Source of the DNA: Streptomyces rimosus
GTDB taxonomy: Bacteria; Actinomycetota; Actinomycetes; Streptomycetales; Streptomycetaceae
Direction of reading: 5' to 3'
DNA length: 64,000 nt
Assembly: GCF_008704655.1 (NCBI RefSeq)
Contig: NZ_CP023688.1
Location: forward strand, 6,005,501 to 6,069,500
Part shown: piece after piece, positions 24,416-31,979 of the stretch
Layout: each line of letters opens with the position of its first letter
Position numbering within the stretch: position 1 is the first letter of the stretch
Made by a program: the position numbers and the translations under genes
Notes under the pieces: generated by a model
Database searches by the model: none
Told to the model about the DNA's origin: nothing
What the model saw: the letters and a program-made list of their open reading frames with translations, nothing else

Positions 24416-27400
24416 CTATTCGTGCACCTTGATCCAGATGCGGAGAAGTTCACCGCGTACCCGATCCATGTCGTCCTTCCAGCCCTGTTTCACCGCATCC
24501 TGGGCCTCCTTCGTTGTTTCACCGACGGCGAATGGGCCGTAGCGATAGTTGGTGCCATATGAAACTTCAAGCTCGCTCTTCTTTTCCGGGTCGACCAGGA
24601 GCCCCTGCTTCTTCATCTCGCCATGTGGCACACGAGGGGCTCCCGCCGGGCGGTCGAGATTCTCACTGAGGTAATGAGCGCAGGCCGCACCGCCCAGATC
24701 GCCGGAGTTACCGCAGGGCTCGAATTCGGTGAACATCGCGGTGCGCCGGAATGTCTTGGGATCCAGCTGCCGCAGCCCCTCGCCGGCGGCGGGTTCCGAG
24801 TGATCCGGATTCGGCACGCCTTCCCCGGCCGGCACGGAGGAGCCGACGATGAAATGCACCCGCTCCGTATCCCCGACGGTTTCCGTCACCTCGAAAACCG
24901 CGTAGTTCCGGCCGGAGAAGTCCGGAAGAGCCGCCGGGTCGCCCTGCTTCGACTCCAGCAGATTCTTGATGCGTGTGCGTTCGGCCCTCAGGTCTTTCCG
25001 GTACTGCCTGGCACTCTGCGGCGTCATTTCGTCCGGCACGGGGACGTTCTGCTGAGCCACGTATTCGATCGCTCGCCCGCGAGCGTCGCTCAGATTACCC
25101 TCGGACGGCTTGTGGTCCCGGTGATGCTGCAGGCCCTCCGGGTTGATGTCATGTCCGTCGATCCGGGTGTGCTGCGCATGGTAGTTGTAACTCAAGCGAG
25201 CAAGGCAGGAGACCGTCGCCAGCCTGTCGTCCCTCCCGAGTTTCGTGTACCTGTCGCCCAGCAGATGTTCCAGATCGGCCTCGTCCACCCGGCCCTTTTC
25301 GCGAAGGTGGTCCATCACCGCACCCAGCGGCGAATCACCATGCGCGTCCCGGTCCGCCCAGTGGTTCAGGTTGCCCAGAACCGTGTCCCAGTTCACCTGC
25401 CGGACCACGTGGGTCTTACGGAACCGCTGTTGCGCCTCATCGCCCAGCATGCCCTGCGCGGTGTGATCCGGCCCCTGCTCCTGTCCGTACCCCGGCGTGC
25501 CCTCCGCGGCCTGGTGGTCCAGTGGTTGCTGGAGCGCGTTACGCGTCTCCGCTGCGGTGCGCTTCTTGGGTTTCTTGGGAGCCGGATTCTCCTGGCCGCC
25601 ACCCGGCTGTTCCGGCGGCGACTTCCCCGCCGGCTCGGCGGCCGGCCTCCGGGCGCCACCGGCGTCCGCCTGAGGCGGGTGGCCCTTCTCGGCGACCGGC
25701 CGGCGGTCCCGGCCGAGAGGAACCGCGTGCACGCCGTGATCGCCGCTGTGCAGAGGCTGATCGCTGCGGCGTCCGGTCTGGGAGTCGACGTAGGTGATCT
25801 TGCCCTGGTGGTTGACGGCGTTCCAGGCGTGGGCGCGGCCGTGGCGGTCCTGGGTGATGATGACCGCCTGCGAGCCGTGACCGGCCTGGCGAAGGGTGTT
25901 CTCCAGGCGGTTGAAGGCGTCGCGGCCGTTGCCGTAGTCGTTGAAGCGTGCGCCGAGGGTGTTCTCGATGCGGTCGCGGCCGTTGCGCTCGCCGCGGTCG
26001 GAAGGAGTGCCGTCCGAATTGAGGTCAGGGGTGCGGTGCGCCGCGGCGGTGGGATTGCCGGAGTACGTGTCGGCCGTGGCGAGCGCGGCGTCCACGCAGT
26101 TGTTGTTGCGGCCCGGGGCGTCGGACCCGGGTTCGTTGATCCGGTTGACCCAGTCGCCGTTGTTCGGGTCCGGGTGGTGCTCCGGATTGCCGTTCTCGTC
26201 CCGGGGGATCGCGTCTGCGACCCGCTGCTGGTGCTCGTCGGAGGGGCCGTCGAGCCCGCCGGGGCGTTCGCGGTTGCGGGTTTCGGAGGTGGGGGTCGGG
26301 GGGTGGTCGTGGTCGGGAGTGTCGTTGCCGTGGGGGGCGTCGTGTGAACCGGGGACGTCGTGTGGGTGGGGAGCGGTGTCGCTCTGGTTCGGGGCGTCGG
26401 CCCGGGTGTCGGGGTGGTTCTGGTTGTTTTCGCCGTGCTCCTCGTGCCCGGGGCCGTCGGGGGAGGGGGCGCCCGGGTACTGGTGCGGTGGCTGCTGCTG
26501 GCTGTACGGGTTGGGCTGGTGCTGCGGAGCAGGCTGGTGGTGGGGCTGGGCGTACGGGGCCTGCTGTTGGTACGGGTTGGGCTGGTGCGGCTGTGCGTAG
26601 GGAGCTTGCTGCTGGTACGGGCCGGGCTGGTGGGGCTGCTGGTAGGGGCTCGGTTGGTGGGATTGCTGGTAAGGGTTCGGTTGAGGCTGGGCGTAGGGGT
26701 TCTGTTGCTGGTACGGGTTGTGCGGCTGCGGCTGCGGCTGCGGCTGCGGCTGCGGGTGGTGCTGGTGCTGGGGCTGGTGCTGCGGGTGTTGCTGGTTTTG
26801 GGGGTGGGGCTGTGGTTGGGGCTGGGTGTGGGGGTGTTGTTGCTGGGGGGTTTGGGTTTGGGCCTTGGTGGGGTCGTATGGGTTGCGGTTGGCGTCGAGG
26901 GTGAGGTGCCAGACGCCGTCTGCGGCGGTGTTGATGGGCTGCTGGCTGATTTCGCCGGTCTGGCTGTCGACCCAGATGACGCGGCCGTTGTGGTTGACGG
27001 CGTTGAAGACGTGGGCGCCGCCGCCTGAGCCGTCGGGGTTCTTGGGCCAGGTGACGAGGACCGCGGCGGCTGCGCCGTGGCCGGCCTGGCGCAGTTCGTC
27101 GGCGATGTTGGAGTAGGCGTCGTGGGAGTTCGGGCCGGAGTTGCGGAACTGGGTGCCCGCCCACTGCTCGATGTTGCGGGTCCCGTCACGCTCGCCAGAG
27201 GCGCGGTCGATGCCGCCCTTGCCGTCCGGATCGTACGTACGGACCGCGGACACCTGCGGGTTGCCGTACCAGGACTCGATGAAGGAACGGGTGCAGTCGG
27301 CGCAGTTGTTGGAGCGGCCGAGCACGGTGGGGCCGCCGTCGTTCTGGTACTGCGCCCAGGACTGGAACGGGTCGTTGAACGCCCGCGGGGTGCCGTCGGG

Positions 27401-30400
27401 GTTGCGCGGAAAAACGTTCAGCAGCGCTTGCTGGTCGTGCGGGTACGGCGAGTACAGACCGCTCGGCTCGTGGTTCAGGCTCGCGCGGACGTGCTGGATG
27501 CTCGGGCGGTTGGGGTTCTGGGGGACGGGGGGTTGGTGTGGGGGCTGGTGGGGAGCGGGGGGCTGGTTGGGGGCGTGCTGAGGGGGCTGCTGGTGTGGCT
27601 GTTGTTGGTTCTGGTGGGGGAGGGGGTGGGGTTGGGGGGACTGGTGGGGCGGTTGCTGTTGAGGGTGCGGTTGGAGGTGGGGGTGGGGCTGTGCGGTTTG
27701 GGGGGAGTGTTGGGGTGTGGGGGTGGTGGAGTGGTTCTGGAAGGTTGGCTGGTTGGGGTTGGGGTGGCTCTGGTGGGGCTGAGGCTGGTGGTGGGGAGTG
27801 GGCTGGTGGGGCTGCTGCTGGGGTGCCGGCTGTTGGTACGGGTTTGGCTGGGTCTGTGGAACGTGTTGCTGGTACGGGTTGGGCTGGGTTTGAGGCGCGT
27901 GTTGCTGGTACGGGTTGGGCTGGGTCTGAGGGGTGGGCTGCTGGGCGTATGGATTCTGCTGCTGGTGCGGTTGCTGCTGCGGGGGGTGCTGGGGGTGGGG
28001 CTGCTGATGCGGAGGCTGCGGTTGGGGAGCCTGCTGCTGGTGCGGAGTGGGCTGGTGGGGGTGGGGGGTGTTGGCGGGTGGGGAGCTGGGGGAATGCGGG
28101 TTCGGGTTCGGGTGGGTTGGGGACTGGGTGGGGGTGTTGGTGTCGTTGGGGCGGGCGGGGCCGTCGAGGCGGGGGTTGTGCGGCGGGCGTTCGGGGCGGG
28201 GCTGCTGGGTGTGGTCCTGGATTGCCTGGGTGCCGTCGGGGCGGCGGGTGTCGGCGGGCGGCGTGGCCGGCGTGTCGCGGCGCGGGCCGTCCAGGCGCGG
28301 GTTATAGGCCGGGCGCTCGGGGTCGCGCTGCTGGGTGACGTCGCGGATCGCCTGGGAGCCGTCGGGGCGGCGGTTGGTGCCGGTGGAGGGTGCGGCGTTG
28401 GTGGGGCGGTTGGGGTTGGAGGGGGTGCTGCCGCGTGGGGGTGCGGTGGTCGGGCCGGGGGTGGTGGCGTGCGGGGGCATGGCCGGGGTACCCATGGCCG
28501 GGCCTGCGGACTGGGGGGTGTTCTGTTGCGGCTGCTGCGGGGTGGTGGGGGTGCCGGCGTTGGGGTCTGTGCTGTGCTGGGTGGGCGGGGGCGCGGTCAT
28601 GGTGGCGGCCGACTGGGTGGATACGGAGGTGTCGCTCTCGTCCACCGTCGGCATGGGGTCGCCCGGGGCCGGGTCGCGCTGCTGGATCGGCTGGCTGGTG
28701 GCCGGCGAGTGCTGAACGGGGGCGCCCTGTGAGGGCACGCCCACGTGCGGAACGGACGGGCGGCCGCCGCCACCGCTGCTGGGGCTGTCGGAGCTGCTGT
28801 TGTTGTTGCTGTCGCTGGTGTTGCTGGGCGGGTTGCCTGCCACGGGGTCCACGGACGGTGAGTGCTGCTGGGGAGCGGCGGAGGCGTCGGGGGACGGGCC
28901 GGGGGCGGGCTGGGGGCTGGCGTGGTCCGGTGTGGGGCGGGCCGCATCCGGGGTGGTGTCGGGCGCCGGCTGGGTACTGACCGGCTCGGGGCTGGGGCCG
29001 GGCGTCGGGTGGGTGCTGGCCGCCTCGGGAGCGGGGCGCGCGTGGTCCGGGGTGGTGTCCGGGGCGGGCTGGGTGGAGATGTTGTTGGGGTTGTGGTCGG
29101 GGTTGGGGCGGGCTGTGTCGGGGGTGTGGTCGGGGGCCGGCTGCGTGGTGACGTTGTTGGGGTTGTGGTCGGGGTTGGGGCGGGCGGCGTCGGGGGTGGT
29201 GTCCGGGGCGGGCTGGGTGGTGATGTTGTCCGGCGTGGTGTGGTGCTCGGCGGGCGGGGTGGTGTGGGAGCCGGACGTTCCGGTGTCCGAGTTGTGGGGT
29301 CCGGCGTCGGTGCTGTGAGACGTGGCGTCGGTGCCGTGGGGTCCGGCGTCGGTGCCGCTGTAGGGGTTGTGGTCGTTGCCGCCCTGGAAACCGGCGTCGA
29401 AGGGGGAGCGCTGGTCCGGGGGCGGCAGGGGCTCCGCGCGGGGGACGTCGCGGTTGCCGTCCGGGCTGGGGGTGGAGCGGTCGGAGGCGGCGGGGGACGG
29501 GTGGCCGGAGCCGGTGTCCGTACCGCCGTCCGGACGCGTGCCGGTGCCGGTGTCGCCCGCGCGGGGGGTGTGGGAGCCGCCGCCCGCGCCCGTACCCGTG
29601 TGAGAGCCGGAACCGGAGCCGCTGCCGGCACCAGACCCAGAACCCGAGCCAGAGCCGGCCCCGTGCCCGCCGGTGCCGGAGCCGCCCGCGTCGGATCCGC
29701 CACCGGAGTGCGACCCGCTGCCCGTACCGGCGCCCGCCCCCGTACCGCTGCCCGAACCCGAGCCGCTGCCACCGTCCCCGCTGCCCGAGCCGGATCCCGA
29801 ACCGCTGCCCGAGCGGCTGCCGCCGCCGGAGCCACCCCCGTCTCCCGAACCGCCGCCGTCCCCGGACCCCCCGCCGTCGCCGCCCGTCCCGCCTCCGCCG
29901 CCGTGATCGCCGTGTCCGGCCGCGGTGTCCAGGCCGTGGCGGGCGCGGTGGCCGGCGCGGTGGCCGGCGCCGTCGCGCAGGGATTCGCCGAGGGTTTCGC
30001 CGGTGTTCTTCAGGGCGTCCTTGCCGGCCTCGACGCCCTTTTGGGTGGTGCGGCCCAGGTCGTAGCCGTTTTGGGCGCCGAAGTTCTGGTTGACGGTCTG
30101 GGCGATCAGGTCGGAGGCCATGGCCTCCAGCGCGGAGATCACCGGTTCCTTGGCCGCCTCCATGATGGCGTCCAGCAGCTGCTTGGCGACCTCCTTGAGG
30201 ATGCGGCGCACGATTTCGCGGGTGGCGAGCGTGCCGGCCGCCGCGCCGATCTCGGACAGGCCCAGGGTGAAGGGGGCGGCGGCCTGGGCGGCGATGATTT
30301 CGGCGGCCAGGATCGCCAGCTGCGTGATCACGGCGATCTTCATGCCGATGACCAGGGCGGCCGCGGCCTCCAGGGTGAAGGCGATGACCTCGGCGGCCTG

Positions 30401-30658
30401 GCGGGCGTCGTCGAAGTAGCCGGAGCCGTCGCCGAACTTCTCCCACGTCTTGCTGAAGCCGTCGATGGCGTCGCCGGTGTTGGCGGCGAGCACGTTGCCC
30501 GCCGCGCTGTTGCCGCGCGATTGGTGGCCGGCGACCTCGTTGGCGAACTGGCGCCAGACCTGGGCGCATTGGATCAGCTTGTCCTCGTCGGCATGCGGCC
30601 AGTTGAAGCCGAGCATGTCCAGGACCCACTCCAGCGGATCCGGCAGCATGAGAGACAC
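24416..30658 (-). CDS. Giant polymorphic toxin: WXG100-like head, two papain-like domains, C-terminal deaminase-like toxin
   Basis: A 2080-residue protein from GTG 30658 (GGGGAG 7 nt upstream). Residues 1-~240 are a helical WXG100-like module (LEWVLDMLGFNWPHADEDKL) with a hydrophobic segment (AAALVIGMKIAVITQLAILA). Then come a Gly/Ser-rich tract (~250-360), Thr/Pro repeats (~475-600) and Pro/Gln tracts (~855-1045, ~1265-1395). Papain-like domain 1 has Cys1119 (SNNCADC), His1216 (GAHVFNAVNH) and Asp1231 (WVDSQTG); domain 2 has Cys1521, His1610 and Asp1625 in the same motifs. The C-terminus has HSE (1953-1955) and Cys1982/Cys1993 in EFEPCGNSGDLGGAACAHYL, a zinc-deaminase arrangement like XOO_2897-type toxins. 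It would be a secreted interbacterial toxin; its immunity gene follows. Confidence 0.85.
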   Translation of the reverse strand: MSLMLPDPLEWVLDMLGFNWPHADEDKLIQCAQVWRQFANEVAGHQSRGNSAAGNVLAANTGDAIDGFSKTWEKFGDGSGYFDDARQAAEVIAFTLEAAAALVIGMKIAVITQLAILAAEIIAAQAAAPFTLGLSEIGAAAGTLATREIVRRILKEVAKQLLDAIMEAAKEPVISALEAMASDLIAQTVNQNFGAQNGYDLGRTTQKGVEAGKDALKNTGETLGESLRDGAGHRAGHRARHGLDTAAGHGDHGGGGGTGGDGGGSGDGGGSGDGGGSGGGSRSGSGSGSGSGSGDGGSGSGSGSGTGAGAGTGSGSHSGGGSDAGGSGTGGHGAGSGSGSGSGAGSGSGSGSHTGTGAGGGSHTPRAGDTGTGTRPDGGTDTGSGHPSPAASDRSTPSPDGNRDVPRAEPLPPPDQRSPFDAGFQGGNDHNPYSGTDAGPHGTDATSHSTDAGPHNSDTGTSGSHTTPPAEHHTTPDNITTQPAPDTTPDAARPNPDHNPNNVTTQPAPDHTPDTARPNPDHNPNNISTQPAPDTTPDHARPAPEAASTHPTPGPSPEPVSTQPAPDTTPDAARPTPDHASPQPAPGPSPDASAAPQQHSPSVDPVAGNPPSNTSDSNNNSSSDSPSSGGGGRPSVPHVGVPSQGAPVQHSPATSQPIQQRDPAPGDPMPTVDESDTSVSTQSAATMTAPPPTQHSTDPNAGTPTTPQQPQQNTPQSAGPAMGTPAMPPHATTPGPTTAPPRGSTPSNPNRPTNAAPSTGTNRRPDGSQAIRDVTQQRDPERPAYNPRLDGPRRDTPATPPADTRRPDGTQAIQDHTQQPRPERPPHNPRLDGPARPNDTNTPTQSPTHPNPNPHSPSSPPANTPHPHQPTPHQQQAPQPQPPHQQPHPQHPPQQQPHQQQNPYAQQPTPQTQPNPYQQHAPQTQPNPYQQHVPQTQPNPYQQPAPQQQPHQPTPHHQPQPHQSHPNPNQPTFQNHSTTPTPQHSPQTAQPHPHLQPHPQQQPPHQSPQPHPLPHQNQQQPHQQPPQHAPNQPPAPHQPPHQPPVPQNPNRPSIQHVRASLNHEPSGLYSPYPHDQQALLNVFPRNPDGTPRAFNDPFQSWAQYQNDGGPTVLGRSNNCADCTRSFIESWYGNPQVSAVRTYDPDGKGGIDRASGERDGTRNIEQWAGTQFRNSGPNSHDAYSNIADELRQAGHGAAAAVLVTWPKNPDGSGGGAHVFNAVNHNGRVIWVDSQTGEISQQPINTAADGVWHLTLDANRNPYDPTKAQTQTPQQQHPHTQPQPQPHPQNQQHPQHQPQHQHHPQPQPQPQPQPHNPYQQQNPYAQPQPNPYQQSHQPSPYQQPHQPGPYQQQAPYAQPHQPNPYQQQAPYAQPHHQPAPQHQPNPYSQQQPPHQYPGAPSPDGPGHEEHGENNQNHPDTRADAPNQSDTAPHPHDVPGSHDAPHGNDTPDHDHPPTPTSETRNRERPGGLDGPSDEHQQRVADAIPRDENGNPEHHPDPNNGDWVNRINEPGSDAPGRNNNCVDAALATADTYSGNPTAAAHRTPDLNSDGTPSDRGERNGRDRIENTLGARFNDYGNGRDAFNRLENTLRQAGHGSQAVIITQDRHGRAHAWNAVNHQGKITYVDSQTGRRSDQPLHSGDHGVHAVPLGRDRRPVAEKGHPPQADAGGARRPAAEPAGKSPPEQPGGGQENPAPKKPKKRTAAETRNALQQPLDHQAAEGTPGYGQEQGPDHTAQGMLGDEAQQRFRKTHVVRQVNWDTVLGNLNHWADRDAHGDSPLGAVMDHLREKGRVDEADLEHLLGDRYTKLGRDDRLATVSCLARLSYNYHAQHTRIDGHDINPEGLQHHRDHKPSEGNLSDARGRAIEYVAQQNVPVPDEMTPQSARQYRKDLRAERTRIKNLLESKQGDPAALPDFSGRNYAVFEVTETVGDTERVHFIVGSSVPAGEGVPNPDHSEPAAGEGLRQLDPKTFRRTAMFTEFEPCGNSGDLGGAACAHYLSENLDRPAGAPRVPHGEMKKQGLLVDPEKKSELEVSYGTNYRYGPFAVGETTKEAQDAVKQGWKDDMDRVRGELLRIWIKVHE
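25690..26210 (-). other. Papain-like domain 2 within the giant toxin
   Basis: Residues ~1483-1656. GRNNNCVDAA (Cys1521), GRAHAWNAVNHQG (His1610) and TYVDSQTGRR (Asp1625) reproduce the C-H-D layout of papain-fold toxins. It is clearly homologous to the upstream copy (shared LRQAGHG, WNAVNH/FNAVNH and VDSQTG), so the two arose by internal duplication or recombination. Confidence 0.75.
26470..26870 (-). repeat. Pro/Gln-rich coding repeats (QQxPYAQPxxPNPYQQ type)
   Basis: Degenerate tandem units coding for PNPYQQQ, PYAQPH and PQPQ in the linker between the two papain-like domains. It is a protein low-complexity linker, not a DNA element. A larger tract of the same kind lies at about 27530-28090. 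Confidence 0.8.
26880..27510 (-). other. Papain-like domain 1 within the giant toxin
   Basis: Residues ~1049-1260. GRSNNCADCTRSF contains Cys1119, GGAHVFNAVNHNGRVIWVDS contains His1216 and Asp1231, with Gln1233 close by. The ordering Cys, then His about 95 residues later, then Asp 15 further fits a papain-like fold peptidase, deamidase or toxin 1-type domain. Confidence 0.75.
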
Positions 30659-30690
30659 GACGAAACTCCCCCGTGAACGTGCGTGAACAG

Positions 30691-30830
30691 CCCGCCGGTG
30701 ACCGGCGGGAGCGGTGGCGGTGGTGAGGCGGACGGCGGCGAGCCGGGCGAGGCCGTGGGCGGTGGCGGCCGGTTGCCTGCGGGCGGCAGGCAACCCTGCG
30801 GCCGACGCCGCCCACCGCCTCCCGGGCCTT
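30691..30830. promoter_or_regulatory. Strong nested stem-loops upstream of the giant toxin gene
   Basis: The 199-bp gap between the ESX-like gene and the toxin holds a 9-bp stem with a single-base loop (30691-30699 with 30701-30709). It also holds a perfect 10-bp stem (30771-30780 with 30786-30795, 5-nt loop) enclosed in a longer imperfect GC-rich stem (about 30752-30825). On the minus strand these lie in the leader of the toxin message and could act as terminator, attenuator or RNA stabiliser. Confidence 0.6.
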
Positions 30831-30857
30831 CCCGGGGCCTTGCGGGCCGGCGGCCCG

Positions 30858-31352
30858 TCAGTGCGTCCTGGGCCCGTCCAGACGCGTGACCAGCCTGGCC
30901 GAGGACTCGGAGCCCTGCGGGTTGGGCACGTGCTGCTTGATCAGCGAGTCGCTGAAGTCCTCGCCCTCCGCGTAATTCCTGGACATGGAGTGCAGCGCCT
31001 TGCCGATCTCCTGGAGCTTCGAAGACAGATGGCCCATCGACTCGTACATGCCGTCACGCACGCCCTCGTAGACCACGCCGAACTTCTCGCCGATGTCGTC
31101 GTCGCCCCACGGCGGCATGTCCGCCTTGCTGTCGAACGTCGTCAGTCCGCTTATGAACTGCTCGCCGAACGACTTCTCCGGCTGTTTTTGGCCACCGCCC
31201 GCCGGCTGCGTCGCGGGCGGGCCCGCGCCCAGCGCGCTCAGCCCGTCCATCAGCCGCACGACCGAGGCCTGGAAGTCCTCACCCAGCTTGACGAAGTTGG
31301 TGCCCTCCGCCTTCAGGGACTCCACCTCGGTCTGGAATCCACCTGCTCCCAC
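30858..31352 (-). CDS. Small ESX/WXG100-like secretion-associated protein
   Basis: A 164-residue, mostly helical protein beginning with GTG (GAGGFQTEVESLKAEGTNFV). Two amphipathic helical parts (FVKLGEDFQASVVRLMDGLS; EKFGVVYEGVRDGMYESMGH then LSSKLQEIGKALHSMSRNYA) flank a Gly/Pro/Gln linker. Layout and length resemble the EspC-like or WXG100-family partners encoded before large type VII secretion effectors. It lies directly upstream of the giant toxin on the same strand and may be its secretion partner. No classical WxG is present, so assignment is by architecture and context. Confidence 0.65.
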   Translation of the reverse strand: MGAGGFQTEVESLKAEGTNFVKLGEDFQASVVRLMDGLSALGAGPPATQPAGGGQKQPEKSFGEQFISGLTTFDSKADMPPWGDDDIGEKFGVVYEGVRDGMYESMGHLSSKLQEIGKALHSMSRNYAEGEDFSDSLIKQHVPNPQGSESSARLVTRLDGPRTH

Positions 31353-31515
31353 AACGCCCCCGAGTTGTCCGTGCTTTCTTCAGGTGCTACCCAAAGAGAT
31401 GTTCATGCCAAAGTCTAGATGTTGCCAAGGGCCCGTACGAGGCCGGACATCGGTGCGGGCGCCGGAGGGCGGCCGCCCTGCTTCGACAGGTCCCGCCCCG
31501 TCAGGCCCTGCGTGT

Positions 31516-31911
31516 TCACGACCCGCTGGGCCGATACCACCGGTGGTAGATCTTCACGGCCTCTTCCGGAGGATGGTTCGGCAGAAAGGTCACATCTCCG
31601 TTGATCTTGGAGATGGCCACGTTGCTGCCGCCCGGGTTGGCCGGTGGCGCCTGCGGGTCCGCCGGGGCCGGCCAGCTCGCGCGTACGAGGTAGCCGACGT
31701 CGAATTCGTGGACGAACAGGCCGGACGGGCCACCGGGCGAACCGACCTCCGGAAAGTGGTGCCGGCCGATTTCCAGCGCTTCCTCCGTGGTGGACGGAAC
31801 CGGTCGCGATCCGTTGTCCGCCATGCCCGCGTGGGGCGGAGGTGGCGGCGGGGGAGGGGGAGGTGTGGGCGGCTGGCCGGAAACATGGCCCGGGATGTCG
31901 GAATCTGCCAT
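31516..31911 (-). CDS. Small protein at the head of the toxin operon, possible YrhB/Imm35-like immunity protein
   Basis: A 131-residue protein with a GGAGGGG ribosome site. The first ~30 residues hold a run of about 10 prolines. The C-terminal ~85 residues are a compact alpha/beta unit (TTEEALEIGRHHFPE, FVHEFDVGYLVRASWP, AISKINGDVTFLPNHPPEEA then VKIYHRWY). The alternating strands with an ending DGxVTxLPxxPPEEAVxxY recall the YrhB/Imm35 immunity fold, but I am not certain. It leads the operon, so it could be a second immunity protein (for a papain-like domain) or a chaperone. Confidence 0.55.
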   Translation of the reverse strand: MADSDIPGHVSGQPPTPPPPPPPPPPHAGMADNGSRPVPSTTEEALEIGRHHFPEVGSPGGPSGLFVHEFDVGYLVRASWPAPADPQAPPANPGGSNVAISKINGDVTFLPNHPPEEAVKIYHRWYRPSGS

Positions 31912-31979
31912 GAATTGCCCCTCCTTGAGTACGGGTTCCGCCGCTCACGGCGCTGGCGTTTGCGTCAGCAGTGGCCAAC

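Noticed and set aside
26470..28090. Regular short repeats resembling a CRISPR or satellite array
   Set aside because: The units are degenerate multiples of three that encode Pro/Gln/Tyr in frame; there are no constant direct repeats with unique spacers and no cas genes.
24623..30676. Several long plus-strand frames opposite the giant toxin gene
   Set aside because: Their translations are Gly/Val/Leu-rich low complexity and have no ordered domain, while the minus frame has papain-like, deaminase-like and WXG100-like motifs. They are antisense shadows of repetitive GC-rich coding DNA.
22019..31911. Integrative element or phage carrying the toxin operon
   Set aside because: No integrase, transposase, tRNA-linked direct repeats or att-like sequences were found at the borders.
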